Of a stretch of 64,000 nucleotides of DNA, positions 11,651 to 22,620 are shown in pieces. A program made the translations under genes and the position numbers. Each line of letters opens with the position of its first letter. Within the stretch, counting starts at the first letter, position 1. The DNA is taken from the NCBI GenBank assembly GCA_003508835.1, contig PUFA01000116.1, forward strand, positions 868,001 through 932,000, in the 5' to 3' direction. The DNA is from Eonycteris spelaea (Eukaryota; Chordata; Mammalia; Chiroptera; Pteropodidae). The notes under the pieces were generated by a model. That model made no database searches. It was not told where the DNA came from and worked only from the letters and a program-made list of their open reading frames with translations.

Positions 11651-12989
11651 GTGGACCTCAGCTGTTGTAAGGCGCTGTGCTTGGCTGAGTTTCATAAACC
11701 TTCCTGTTGACCGTCACGTTTCGTGCTGTGTTTCCCTATGCAGAAGAAACAGACCAAAGGCAAACTCGAGCTCAGGCCTCGTATTCTAAACGAGAGGCTT
11801 TTAAATTAAATGAAGGCAGTGCCAGGGCAGCTGGGGTCCCCCTGGAGGACCCCCGGATTCCTGGGGAAGGAAGCCGTGCTTGGCTGCGTAGGGGTCAGAG
11901 CCGGGGGACCACACTCCGGCTTTCTGTCGCGCTGCCAGTTGACTTGGTCTTGACCCTGCCAAGGGATTTGCACAGTCCTGGGTCGCTGTGGCCTTCCCGA
12001 GGCGTATCTCAGAGAGCAGGACAGGAAGTCCAGATGCTTGGCCACTAGGACTTCCGGCATCTCGTGTCTGAAAGCGCTGCTCTGTGGCCCTCGGGTCCAG
12101 GCCTCACGCTCGGTGCCTCAGAAAGCTGGCGTTAGAGCAGGTGATTGTCAGCTATCTTCGGCACCTCTGGAGCGATTCGTCTGGTGCAGAGACACTCCCC
12201 CGCCCCCGCCTGGGTCTCCACAGGAAGGGGTTACATAAGCCTCCCCCACCCCGAGCCCTTCCATGGGGCCTATGGAACCCCTTTCAGATGTAAAGGATAT
12301 TAAGGGATTTCACAATTTTGGGGTGCTGGCTTCAGCATGCTAAAAGAACTACTGCCTTGGTCTTTCACTTTTTCTATGCCTTTCGTCTTTTTAAACTTAA
12401 GATGCTCCTGTTGTCACTGGCATGAGCTTGCAAGTTGAGATGCTTTGTCTTTGCCAAAAAAAAAAAAAAAAATCACGCTCTTGTCACTCAAAGCGTCTGT
12501 AAGCTCCAGCTCCCGGGGGAACCACGCGGCTGGGTGTGACGCAGGCCAGCGGGCGCGGGCGCCTGAGCCCGGGCGGGGCGGGCACCACTCAGAGCCAGGG
12601 CTTCGTCAGCAGCTCTGGGGAAAGGACGAGGAAGGCCCGAGCAGGTGACGCGGGATCTCACTCCCAGTCAAGTGCCACGGTGACTTTAGAACGTTCCAGG
12701 AAACACGACACGGGGCTCTGCGGCCCGCAGGAGTGCGCCGGTGTGTGTGGTGTGCACACACACGTCGCCACGCCCGCACCCACTTTCGTGACAGGCTCGT
12801 GTCTGGCCTGCAGCCTGGCGGGGATCCGGTGCTTGTCAGGTACTGTCCCATGACCCTCAGAGGTTTCGGAGCAAGGTTTTGATTGACGTGTCTCTATGTA
12901 CTTTGTCAACATCCCACCAGAGAGGAGGCGGCCAGGGCTCCTAAATCCCACGGGGCAGGGACCCGCGGCCCGAGAGGCCTCACCCACCC
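11651..12989 (+). other. PRKAG2: Intronic stretch with an A17 tract, no gene
   Basis: Mostly unclassified GC-rich DNA. A run of 17 A at 12456-12472 has no recognisable SINE body upstream. Confidence 0.45.
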
Positions 12990-13090
12990 CTGCCTTCCTC
13001 CCAGGACTCTCGGGCAAATCATTCAGCTTCCCTGAACCCCGTTTCTTTTTCTTTCTGTAACTGGAGGTCAGTGGGTGGCCTCCCCTACCT
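12990..13090 (+). repeat. Probable MIR fragment
   Basis: The order GGGCAAATCATTCAGCTTCCCTGAACCCCG then TTTCTGTAACTGGAGG parallels the MIR core (cttgggcaagtcacttaacc ... cctcatctgtaaaatgg). Confidence 0.5.
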
Positions 13091-13249
13091 CTCTGCGTGG
13101 TGGGGGAGCAGAAAGGAAGGGGCTTCGGGGACTCGGTGAACTTAGGGCCAGCAGAAGGCTTCACTGACTCTGGGCCCCTTAGCCCTGCAGCCCCAGATGT
13201 GAGGGTGTGGTCAAAGGCCTGTGTGGCCGTGAGCGAGACGTGCCTGTCG

Positions 13250-13277
13250 TATGAATGAATGAATGAATGAATGAAGC
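13250..13277 (+). repeat. (TGAA)n microsatellite
   Basis: About six tandem copies of a 4-base TGAA/GAAT unit. Confidence 0.95.
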
Positions 13278-14634
13278 ACATTCGGTGGGCAGGGTGGGCA
13301 CTGGGTCTCAGCGGCTCTCTCCCCCAGGCCCCGCTACATGCCAGGGAGACCGGGCTGCACGTCATACAATACCCACGTGGCTTCAGGCGTAAGGAAGGTT
13401 TGGGGCCTTTAAGTTTCTTATCCGGAGGTAGTGTGGGCTCTGTGGGGCAGCCATGATGTGCTGAGCGGGGAGGGGGCTGCCTCATGACCCACGTGGCCCA
13501 GCGAAGGCCCTCGCTCCCAGAGCCTCCTGTCACTGTGCAGGTCTGGGTACAGGGCGAGGTGACAGCCGGAAGCCTGGAGCAGAGCCGGGAGACTGGGACA
13601 AGGACCCTACACTCAGCACTGTCCCAGGCCCTGGGAACGGGTCTCCCAGGCCACCAGCCGCGAAGCTCCGGCAGCCGAGCTGGTCCCGCCGCATTTCGGA
13701 CTCGCCAGGGTCTGACGCAGCAGGGCCGCCCGAGCGAGCCGACGTGCACAGCGCAGGACTGCGGGGTGCAAGCCCCGGGGGGCGGGAGCTTGCCGTTCTC
13801 GGACCCGGAGCGGCGGAGAGCCACCGGGACACAGTCCCAGCACACGGCGTCCGCGAGTCTGACATCCACGCCACCTGCAGCCTCCCCGCTGCCCGCGGGT
13901 CAGGCTGACCCTGGGGAGAGCATCTTGAGTGAGGTCCGAAGTACGCGTCGGTGTAGTTGGGAGTCTTCGGGGACTCGTGTGCACGAAGACAGCTGTCTGC
14001 GGAGTCAAGCCAGCCCGCGATCTCTTTCCAGAAAATTCCGTCACCCCGCAGTGAGAGAGTGACCCCGAATGGTCCCGCGGTTCTGTTCTTCGAGCCGCCT
14101 TGGCTGTCCTCTCCTTTCTCCCTTTCCAGTGACTTTGAGGTGTCCCCATTCAGCGAATTCAGTGAGGACGGAGCCCAGCGCTGGGCGGCAGCAGGGGCAT
14201 CCGGCCCCGCGAGGAACACGAGTGTTTCCCGACTTCTGTGCTCAGCGGCCTGGCAGCCCCCTGGGGCGGGAGGTGGCGAGCAGGTGGGCTCGGTGTTCCC
14301 AGAGCCCGGTGCGGGCCGGCCGGGCGTAGACGCCCCACCCAGCTGGTCTGTGTCGCAAGATGAGCTATGACAGGAATGAAGACTTTCGAACGTGCTGCTT
14401 CTCACGTTTGCCTGTAAAATTCCCCGCCCGAAGATCAAAAATTACCAAGGAGGGTGGCAAGAGCGGCTTCTCAGCCTCAGGGGTCCCCTCACGTCCTGCA
14501 GGGGCCAACCTGGACCCTGCCCGGGCTCTCGCCTGAGGCTCGTCGGCGGGTGGGCTGTGCGAGTGTCTGACACAGTGCTGCACAGTGGAGGGGGGATCAG
14601 TGAGGGCCAAGCGCATGGTCCCCCAGCACGTGCG

Positions 14635-14790
14635 GTCCCCTGACTCTCAGTCGTCCGTCTTTAACACGGCATTGAAGCCGCCCCCCGCCCCCACCGGCGT
14701 GCGGGGGAGAACATAAAAGCGTACTTGTGAGGTGCCCAGGACCTCGCCTGGCACTCAGCGAATGGGAGTTATGATTTTACTAATTAAAAC
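14635..14790 (+). repeat. Probable MIR fragment, 3' half
   Basis: The phrases GGTGCCCAGGACCTCGCCTGGCACTCAGCG and ATGGGAGTTATGATTTTACT parallel the MIR 3' part (gtgcctggcacatagtaagcgctc...). Confidence 0.5.
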
Positions 14791-15200
14791 ATAGTTCTTA
14801 GAGGACAAGAATGTCTGCGAACGATTCATGACACTAATCCCCTCTGTCAGCACCTGCCCTGTGCCTGGGCGGGGGGTGGGGGGCAGCTTGATAACCACCC
14901 GATGAGCGAAGGGCCTGCAGACCGAGCACGGTCCTCAGGCCACTGAGCCGTCCTCCACAGGGACTCACACCCGCCCGCGTCCGGCCGCTGTGCTCTGAAA
15001 TGGTCTCTCCTCCTCCATGCTTCTTCCTGTGAGATGGGACTATCACAGGGGCTTAGATAAGGGGCTTTTCAGTTTCCTTTTGATCCAAATATGCCCGGGT
15101 TTCTTCCCGGACACTCGGTCAGTGATCCTTTTTATTTCATTTTGAACAGGAAGTTCAGTGCCTGTTAGGAGCTAAAGTGATTCCCATCCCCATCCCCCGC

Positions 15201-15255
15201 CAAAAAAAATTAATTAATTAATTAATTAATTAAATTAAAATAAATAAAATAAAGG
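15201..15255 (+). repeat. (ATTA)n / A-rich simple repeat
   Basis: A run of A followed by tandem TTAA/ATTA units and then AAATAAAATAAA. It looks like an expanded A-rich tail, but no SINE body is recognised upstream. Confidence 0.85.
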
Positions 15256-15714
15256 GAAATCCAAATGTGAAACTCCAGAACCCACCTACTTAGTCTTTTT
15301 CAGAGCTTGAACACAACAGGTTTTGGCTGCCGCGTTTGGGAGGCCCGCCAGTGGAGGACTTAACAGCCCATTTCCAGGGCCACCGCGCCGGCCTGGGCTG
15401 GCCTCTCTCACTTTCTCTGGACCCTCCACCCTCAAGGCTGACTGAAGCTCTCCCTTCCAGGCCGGGCCACACGAGGGCCCCTCCGTCCATCCGTGTGGAT
15501 GACGTGTCCATTCTAGCCACTCGCCATTGACCATGTGCAGCTTAGTGTGTTTTAAGCTTATCTTGGGCTTTCCAAGCCACGGGCCAGTTCCGTGAGGGCC
15601 AGACCTATTTGGTCCGTTCATCCTTGCATCCTTGCTGCAAATATTTGCTCGCTGCACCTGTATCCGTCAGTCCCAGCGGGAAAGAAAAGGCACACCGAAC
15701 GGCCATCAGAAGGT

Positions 15715-15845
15715 CTGACTTTCAGAAGTAGGCTAAATCCTGATATGCTCACGTCCCAGAGGGGAAACTGAGGCCCAGAGGCGGAAGTAACTTTCTTAAG
15801 GTCACAGAGCTAGTTAGCAGGTCCCATAACCTCCCTTAAGTCTAG
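15715..15845 (-). repeat. MIR SINE fragment
   Basis: The + strand shows GAGGGGAAACTGAGGCCCAGAGGC, then AAGTAACTTTCTTAAGGTCACAGAGCTAGTTAGCAGG, the classic reverse MIR core. Confidence 0.8.
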
Positions 15846-15959
15846 TGAAGATGTGAGAAAGAAAGAAAAAACGGAAAACGTTTCCCCTGTCGTATTTTTT
15901 AAGTTTATTTGTCAGTTACAATACATCTACCGACTAAAAGTTTTTTTGTTTTTTCAGGC

Positions 15960-16130
15960 CAGAGGTTTGGCTTAGAATTCTAGTCCTGGTTCTGCCATTA
16001 GCTACCGGACCTTGGACAAGTCACACCCCTCTTCCCGAGCCTCAGTTTCCCCTTCTGTACTGGAGGGGTTTGGACCAGACCTCCTCTACAATGCCTGTGA
16101 GCCCCGTCATTCTACAATTCTTAGCAAGTC
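15960..16130 (+). repeat. MIR SINE fragment
   Basis: It reads CTAGTCCTGGTTCTGCCATTAGC, CCTTGGACAAGTCACACCCC and GCCTCAGTTTCCCCTTCTGTA in the sense MIR order. Together with the copy at 15715-15845 it makes a head-to-head MIR pair. Confidence 0.8.
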
Positions 16131-16342
16131 CCAGGCTTGGATTGTGTGTTTTGCTGAAGCCCCGGCAAATTCCAGGGGGGGCCTCACGTCCCTCATGTGG
16201 GGGCGGTGGGGGGGTGGGGGGTAGTCACGCTCCCTCTGCCGCGAGGAGCCGTGAGCCGAAGCGGATTCAGCCGTTTCCAGCCCGGGGACTTGTGGCTTCT
16301 CCACCGAGAAGCAGCTGGAACACACGGATCAAAATAGTTGTG

Positions 16343-16460
16343 TGATGTCATGTCATAATGGGAATGTGCTCTGGCCAATTGGTGCCAAGGATTGTCCGTG
16401 CAGCGCGGCTTCCTTTTACAGGCTTTTTAAAGAGACATCCGCAGACCCGCACATGACCGG
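16343..16460 (+). promoter_or_regulatory. PRKAG2: Candidate internal promoter for the alternative first exon
   Basis: Seen directly: a CRE-like TGATGTCA (16343-16350), GGAATGTG (16361-16368, the core of a TEAD/M-CAT site read in reverse), CCAAT (16375-16379) and TTTTTAAAG (16424-16432), a weak TATA-like box. The CCAAT to TATA spacing of about 50 bases is normal for an RNA polymerase II core promoter and would put a start near 16455. TEAD sites are common in cardiac and skeletal muscle promoters. That this drives the exon at 16916 is inference. Confidence 0.4.
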
Positions 16461-16877
16461 CGGGCCCGTGCTCCGTTGGCTGTTCGGTCTTCCCTCCTTT
16501 TTTGAGTTTTAAGGAGGAAAACACCCTGGGCTGCCCGAGCGTGCGGCGGACCTCAGCGACATAAACAGCCCCACGGCCAGGTTCTGCCTGTGCTTCTGGC
16601 GGCTTCTCGCCTACGTGGGGACAGCGGGCTGCCCCGGCTGCCCCGGCCGGAGCTCTCTGTCGGAGGAAGGGCTGTGGCAGATCGCCACCCAGCGTGTCCG
16701 GCGGCTGCTGGCCCCAGGAGTGGCACGTCCCATGGTCGCCTGAGCACGCCCGGCCCACGGCCGGCGTCTCAGCTGCCGGTGGCCGAGGCCGCCGGGCGCC
16801 CCGCACCTGCTGGCTGATGCCGCAGCTCTCCTGGCTCCCGGCCACCTGGGGCTGACGCTGGCTCTGCGGGTCCTGGG

Positions 16878-16919
16878 ATGATCACCTGCCGCGGCGTCTG
16901 CAGCCACAGCCACCGATGA
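16878..16919 (+). other. Short upstream ORF overlapping the exon 3B start codon
   Basis: An ATG at 16878 opens a 13-codon frame whose TGA (16917-16919) overlaps the ATG at 16916 as ATGA. A separate 12-codon frame (16817-16855) ends in TGA at 16853-16855, which is also the in-frame stop upstream of the proposed start. Both would lie in the 5' leader if transcription begins near 16455. They could reduce initiation or permit re-initiation at the main start; that role is inferred. Confidence 0.45.
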
Positions 16920-17009
16920 AGCGCTTCGGCAGTCTCAGGGGCAAGAAGAAACACAAGGACGCGAACCGAAGCACCGAGAGGCGCCAGTCGGAGCCCCACG
17001 GCCTTTTCG
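16916..17009 (+). CDS. PRKAG2: Putative PRKAG2 alternative first coding exon (gamma2-3B-like)
   Basis: The ATG opens MKRFGSLRGKKKHKD and continues to a Leu-Phe followed by one G base, then the donor G|GTAGGA (GT at 17010). The length is 94 bases, or 31 codons plus one base. This is the same exit phase as the exon at 91-370, so splicing to 41537 keeps the frame and creates Ala followed by [12 protein letters not shown]. The unique N-terminus would be 32 residues, strongly basic (KKKHK, RR) and without a signal peptide. An in-frame TGA at 16853 shows the ATG is the first in its frame. The Kozak context is poor (C at -3, A at +4). It fits my recollection of the human gamma2-3B isoform, whose unique N-terminus is also about 32 residues. 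It would replace the long N-terminal region and keep the CBS domains. It could still be a chance open frame in GC-rich DNA. Confidence 0.62.
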
Positions 17010-17853
17010 GTAGGACGCTGCCCCCGGCCCGGCCCCCCGCTGGCCCAGCGGGGAGGGAAGCCCCAGGCGTGTGTGTGTGCGTGGGCGTGCGTGTGCAGAG
17101 TCCCGAGGGCCTGGCGCGCAGCCTCTCCCGCTGGACTGCGACGGGATCGCCCGGCGGCCGTCAGGAGTGGGCGGGTGTGCTGCTCCTGGGCGACAAGGCT
17201 GTGACCGTCCTGCCGGCATTCCTTTCCCCTCTCTCCCCCATCTGGCCGAGCGAGGTCAGAGATCGGCCGGATTGGTATCCGTTTAGGCAACGCCGGAGGC
17301 GGGGGGGCAGTAAGCGTGGGTCGGAACGTTTGAATGAAATGGCGCGTGTGTGGACAAGCCTGGTGTTGGGGGCCAGGAGAAGGACGTACCCGCCGCCTTC
17401 GCCCTAGGGCAGGGCAGGGTTAAGGTGGGAGGGAACGGCACCTGCCCGCTGTGTGACCCCTGGGGAGAGGCTTGCTTTGTGGGCGCCCTGCAGCCCCTGC
17501 AGTGGGGGCGTCTGTGGCGGAGTGCTCCCTGGGGGACCCGTGGGCTCACCGTGGCCTTGGCCCGTGTGTCGGAGTCTGGTGGGTGGACGCTGAGGCACGC
17601 GTAGCTTCTCGGGCCTGGGGACCTGCCCACCCAAGTCAGATGGGGGTCTGTGTATTGCGAGGTCGGAGTTCCCTGTTCCCGGCCGTGCGTGGGGCGTGCC
17701 CGAGCACCCCGGGTCAGATGCAGCAGCGAGCTCCACAGCCCGGCGGCGGGGAAGGTGGGGAGCGTGGGTGGCGGGGGAGGGACATCCAAGGGCGTCCCAC
17801 GAGTGGAATGTGACGTGACAAGTGGCGGGAATAAAACAAAACAGAACAGTGCG

Positions 17854-17855
<2 letters not shown>
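17010..17855 (+). other. PRKAG2: Intronic stretch downstream of the putative 3B exon, no gene
   Basis: GC-rich sequence with short TG runs; no repeat or exon is recognised. Confidence 0.45.

Positions 17856-17911
<56 letters not shown>
17856..17911 (+). repeat. (GT)n microsatellite, about 28 units
   Basis: An uninterrupted GT run. It generates spurious CVCVCV reading frames, and THTHTH frames on the other strand. Confidence 0.98.
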
Positions 17912-17912
<1 letters not shown>

Positions 17913-18689
17913 GGGCAGGCCTCGGGCAGAGCGTGTGGGCAGCACGTGGAAACGGGGTGCTCGCACGAGGGAAAGGTCAGCAGGGACCTGCCCGTGTCTC
18001 CGTTACGTTCAGTGTCGTGGGTGCGGTGTGGGCAGGCTCTGGCGTTGCGGGAGTTACCAGTCTCCTGCAGGAAGCGCGTTTTTCTTGCTGGAGGCAAAGG
18101 TGAATTTCCATGGGAACATGGAGCCTCGCCCTGAGGAACCGCGGGACGTCCTGGGCTTGACTCCTAGACGAGGTTTAAAAAGACGACTTTAAGTAATAAA
18201 GGAATAAACACTCGTTTACTCTGGAATTAAACCCGAACCTACTCTTTAACTGACAGTCGGGTTTTGGCTGATGGGCTCGGGCAGGCCGTGGAGAAAGGCC
18301 GCTGTTCGCCCAAACAGTGGTCCCCGCCTTGTGATTTCAATCCGGCTGCATCCCGCCCTGCCTTCTGAGGTCACAGATGCATGTGCATGCGGCCAGGTTA
18401 GGGGCGCTCACATGCAAACGAATGCCAGCTCTGGCCGCAGGGTCAGGACGCCCCCCAGCACTTCCGCTGGGGCTTGGGAGGCAGGCAGAGGCCGCGAGGT
18501 GACTGCGCGCGGGCCCCCGGTGTGTCCTGATGCTGCTTTTCATCCCGGCCCACCCTCAGGCTCCGCAGCGCCCAGCGCCCTGCCGGGCCCTCCGGGGTTA
18601 GCATCTCTGTGCCAGCCCTGGGGGCACGGCGGTGAGTGCCACCGCCGCTCCCCTCGGCTGGGCGCGCACCGGGGAGGCAGGCCGCGAGG

Positions 18690-19000
18690 CGGGGTTTACA
18701 GTGTGGTGAAATGCAGGACTAAGACCCACCGTCTCGACCCTTTTGAAGTGCACACATCAGGGGCACTCAGTATGTTCCCAGGTGGGGAACCGTGCCAATC
18801 CACCTCCAGAACTTCCATTCCCTCATACGCAAGTCTGCCCCGTCCAACAGCAGCTCCCCTGCTGCCCGCCTGCTGCCGTCCTGCCCCGGCCCCTGCAGCC
18901 ACCTTCCACCTCCAGGCGGTGACTTCGAGGTCCCTCCTACGAGTGGGGCCCCACAGTGCTTGTCCTCGTGTTGGTGTGTTCAACAGTGCTGTGTGCGGCC
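18690..19000 (-). mobile_element. L1M LINE 3'-end remnant
   Basis: The order TTTTGAAGTGCACACATCAGGGGCACTC, CCACCTCCAGAACTTCCATTCC and AGGTCCCTCCTACGAGTGGGG follows the reverse of an old L1 3' region, strongly GC-shifted. Confidence 0.55.
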
Positions 19001-21559
19001 AGGCGGGGTGAGCATCGTGCAGGGAGAGGGAGGCAGGGAGGGCTGGGAGCTGGGCGGGCCCCTCCCCAGGGTGTGAATGACAGGAGGGGCCCTCGCCAAT
19101 GCCTGTGCTAGACGGAAGGCCCAGGCCTGAGGACGGAGACCATGGTGTGTTCCAGAACACCAGAGGGGTAGCAGGGAACAGGTGGAGTGCTCGGTCGGGG
19201 GCGAGGTGGGTGGTGGGCGGCACGCGGACAGTCACCGCAACTGTCTCGTGGGCGTGGGGACCGGGGGTTTGTGCCTGGGGCCTCAGGAAGAGCACTGGTG
19301 GGCTCCGGGGGTGGCCGTGGGCCGGGAGGCCCCGCCCAGCACCTGTCCACAGTGCCGGGCCCCCCAGGACCGCAGCCCCGGCCCTTCTCCTCGCTGCTGC
19401 GTTGTGCTCACGCAGGAGCCCCTGGGCTTTGCCGCGTCCCACTCACAAGGACAGGGCTTTCTGAGTGGGTCAGACTCCATGATGGCCTGTGGGGAGGCGT
19501 CCGGCTCAGAGGGGTGTGCACTGTGCTCCCAGGGGCACGCAGCTCGGTTCGGCAGCGCCGGTCTCTGGGAGAAGTCAGGCTAGGCCTGGCTCACCGTCTG
19601 TCCACCCCGCCTCTAGCCTGGGGGAGCTCGTCTTCCCCGGGGACCGCTTCCCTCCATGGAGCTGTCCCCAAATGCCGTGTGGCGGCTCCAGACAAGGCCC
19701 CTGGGGACAAGCGGCAGAGGCATGGCCCAGACCCATTAGTCAGACACCTCGGGGTCATCCCCTGCCTGACACACGGCGGTCAGCGCCCAGCAGGCCGGCG
19801 GGAGGCAGCCGGCCCAGGGTGTGCGTTTCCTCGGCCCGTTCGCTCACCCGCTTGGTGCCTCGGTTTCCCAGCTGTGCACTGACGCCCCCAGGATCGGAGC
19901 TGTCACCCTGGGGGCCCCTTCGCTTTGCTGCCCCCAGCAGAACAGATTAGGAAGGTTCTAGCAACAAGGCCGAGTGACGATGGAGATGGTCAGTGAGGTG
20001 GGTGCTTGTGCACAGAGCGCCCGTGGGCTATGACAGGTGAGGCTGCATGGAAGAAGAATGGTTTCTGCAGCTGCTCCCCTCTGGGGTGCCCCAGTTCTGA
20101 GCAGAGAACCCCCCTGGATGAATGATTCTGGGACCTCGGATATCTAAGGGTCATAAGACACTCTCTCCTGAGGCCTCTGGCATCAGCCTGTCAGCCTCAG
20201 CTTCTTAGGAAGTGCCTTCTGGGCCCCCTCGTCCCTCAGGCCCCAAGGCCCCAGGCCAGGGTGGGGACCGACCCTCCTGGCGAATCGCAGGCGAGCCGGC
20301 CCTGGCTGGGCGTGACTGGGCTTCCGCCAGCCCTTCTCCCTGTGGGGTGCGAGCATCCTGGCTGACCTCTTGGGGCCTCAGCCCTTCCATGGGGACAGTG
20401 GCGGTCCAGGGCGTAGGCCCCCAGGAAGGAGTGTGTCCCTCCAGCCAGGCCTGTGCAGACCAGCGTGGACGTGGCAGCTCCTCCCTGCACTGCCTGCCTG
20501 TGGCCCGTGGCAGCCCTGTCACTCGGAGCCAGGGCGTCTTCTGGGCAGACGTCCCCCAGTGCCGGCCACGTGTGGGGCCCGTGGCACCGACCTTGAGGCG
20601 GACGTGGGAGGTGAGAGGCCATGTGGCAGCTGAACAGGGCCAGGAGAGTCGTCTGCAGGGCAGAGCAAGGCCAGCCGGCCTGGGTGCTCGGGACGTCACT
20701 GTTGGCTTCGGCGAGGACGTCGCGTGGCGTGGCTGCCGCAATGTTTGACGTTCGATGACTTCGTTGGGGTGGGTGGAGTAGGTGGTGGACGTCGTGCTTC
20801 TTTCTTACAGAGTAGGGGACAGGCCCAGAGAGGCCGAGGGACATGCCGGTCACACGTACTCCTGTGGAAGGACAGCTGAGGGTCTCGGCCCACCCGGCAG
20901 TGCTGGGTGCGTGGTGACACTGGGCCTCTGTCCCGCAGAGCAGCCCACCACTGCACGTGCATGAGGTGGACCCCGTCCACCCCCTCCTGCCACATTCTTC
21001 ACCCCCACTCCACGGCCACCCGGCCGGCCGGCTGAGTCAGATGGGAGACTGAGTCAGATGTCCCCTTTGTCCTCCCTGCTTCTCCTTCCTGGATGACTCA
21101 GCCCGGTCACAGAAGAGCCCGAGACGATCAAAAAGGGACAGCAGAAGCGGCTGTGGCCTGGAGGTGTCCTCTGAGCAGCTGTGACCCTGTGGGGACGCCC
21201 AGATGGTAGAAAGAGGAGCAATTCGGGGTGTCTTCCGGCCGGCACCGGTGGGCCAGGCTGCGTCTGGGGGCGGCCCCTCGCTCCCACAGCTCCTCTGGGG
21301 TTCCCTCGTCGGGGTCTCTGCTACACCAGCCTCCCCTCTCCAGAATCGCCCCCCACAGCAGGGCTTCCGTGGTGGGTGGCAGGTCCCTCGGAGTCCACCC
21401 CATCCTGAGGACCAGGTCTGGGCGCTTAGCTCCAGACTTCCTGTGGCCGCATGGGGCTTAGGTTTGCTCCCGAAGGTCCCAAACACGGGCAACAGGTCCG
21501 CCTGGAGCCCCCACAGCACCCAGCGCCTTCGGGCACCACCTTGGTGATGCTGGGTGAGT
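19001..21559 (+). other. PRKAG2: GC-rich intronic stretch, no gene recognised
   Basis: Many long overlapping frames occur on both strands (for example 19187-19882) because stop codons are rare in this composition. A weak reverse MIR-like piece near 20805-20880 (GGACAGGCCCAGAGAGGCCGAGGG) is the only repeat hint. Confidence 0.45.
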
Positions 21560-21870
21560 GAGGCGGTGCTTGCTTTTAACTCCTCGCTGATGCACGCGTC
21601 CGAGCACGGAAGTGCACAGAGGAGTACAAACCGTAGGTGTCGCATTGGCACGCTGCGAACGCACTCACGTGACCGCCGGGCAGAGAAGAACCGCATGACC
21701 AGCATGCGGGGAGCCTCCGCACACCCGTTCCCGCACTCCCCCGCCCGAGATCAGCGTTATCTGGTTCTGAACTGTCACAGGATGGTCAAGGTTTCGCGGG
21801 TTTGGGTCTGGCTTCTTTCACTCGAACTTTGGGAGGTGCAGCCCGGCCCGGGCTGTGGCTGAAGTCCGTC
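21560..21870 (-). mobile_element. Possible L1M/HAL1 LINE 3' fragment
   Basis: The order ACTCACGTGACCGCCGGGCAGAGAAGAACCGC, then CCAGCATGCGGG, then GTCTGGCTTCTTTCACTCGAA resembles the reverse L1 3' region (gtctggcttctttcactcagc). Confidence 0.45.
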
Positions 21871-22018
21871 CTCCGTTGCCGGGTAACAGGCTCCGTCATC
21901 TACAGGGACCACAGCGCCACGCCCCCTCCTGGGCCCGGGGCGCTGTCGGGGTTGGGGGCTCCCACGGGGCCGCGGGGAACGGTCCTGCTCGTCGTACGCA
22001 TCTCTGCTGGCCGCGCAG

Positions 22019-22058
22019 CAGGACGGCAGGTTGTGGGGCAGGACAGCAGGTCGTGGGG
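22019..22058 (+). repeat. 20-base unit tandem duplication
   Basis: CAGGACGGCAGGTTGTGGGG is followed directly by a copy differing at two bases. Confidence 0.85.
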
Positions 22059-22439
22059 CGCACGTATGGCACGCGCACGTGTCCCGCCTCCCGCGCAGCC
22101 GGGAGCGGGCGCTGAGCCGTCGTTTCCCCGCGCTTCCTAACCTCGCGCCTTGCTCCGCACAGCCAGCCTCCTCTGCCTGGGCACACAGAGGCGGGCTCCC
22201 CGCACCCGGCACTAGAGGGGTAGCACCAAGCCCAGCGGGCGGGGACGGGCAGTGCCCGGCTTCCCACGCTGGGCTCTGCTCCCCCGCCAGCGAGGACTCA
22301 GGCCCTGGTTAATGGCACACCCGCAGACAGCAAACGGGGACTCCAGGGCGCGGGGAGGCGGCTCGGGTCTCGGAGGCTGCGTTTTTCCTGCGTTCCGCGC
22401 GTTTGGGATTTATTTACGGCTGGGAACTGTAGCGGGACC

Positions 22440-22620
22440 TGGTTTGTAACCGCCAGCTGTCGCTATAGCAACGCCTCACTTACACCAGGCTCTTCACTAA
22501 AAATAGATCACCTTCATCTATGGGATAGAAAAATCAAAGAAATCAAAGTGGGGGAAGGGCTCAGTCTGCTCAGCTGCAAGACCCCAGACAGATTTCGAGG
22601 TACAGCGATGTAGCTGCCAG
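22440..22620 (+). promoter_or_regulatory. PRKAG2: Candidate muscle-type enhancer: two E-boxes and a MEF2 site
   Basis: Within about 125 bases there are two CAGCTG E-boxes (22454-22459 and 22571-22576) and a perfect MEF2 consensus CTAAAAATAG (22497-22506). An RFX-like CGCTATAGCAACGCC sits near 22461-22475. The block is markedly less CpG-rich than its surroundings. E-box plus MEF2 clusters are typical of muscle and heart enhancers, where gamma-2 is expressed. Enhancer function is inferred; isolated motifs of this kind also arise by chance. Confidence 0.35.

Noticed and set aside
12658..13869. 403-codon open frame on the - strand
   Set aside because: It crosses a (TGAA)n microsatellite and a probable MIR fragment and has no recognisable domain. 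The composition explains it.
13530..14438. 302-codon open frame on the - strand
   Set aside because: A CpG-rich chance frame overlapped by long frames on the + strand, with no splice or promoter context and no family resemblance.
17822..18103. Frames with long Cys-Val or Thr-His runs
   Set aside because: They are translations of the (GT)n microsatellite at 17856-17911.
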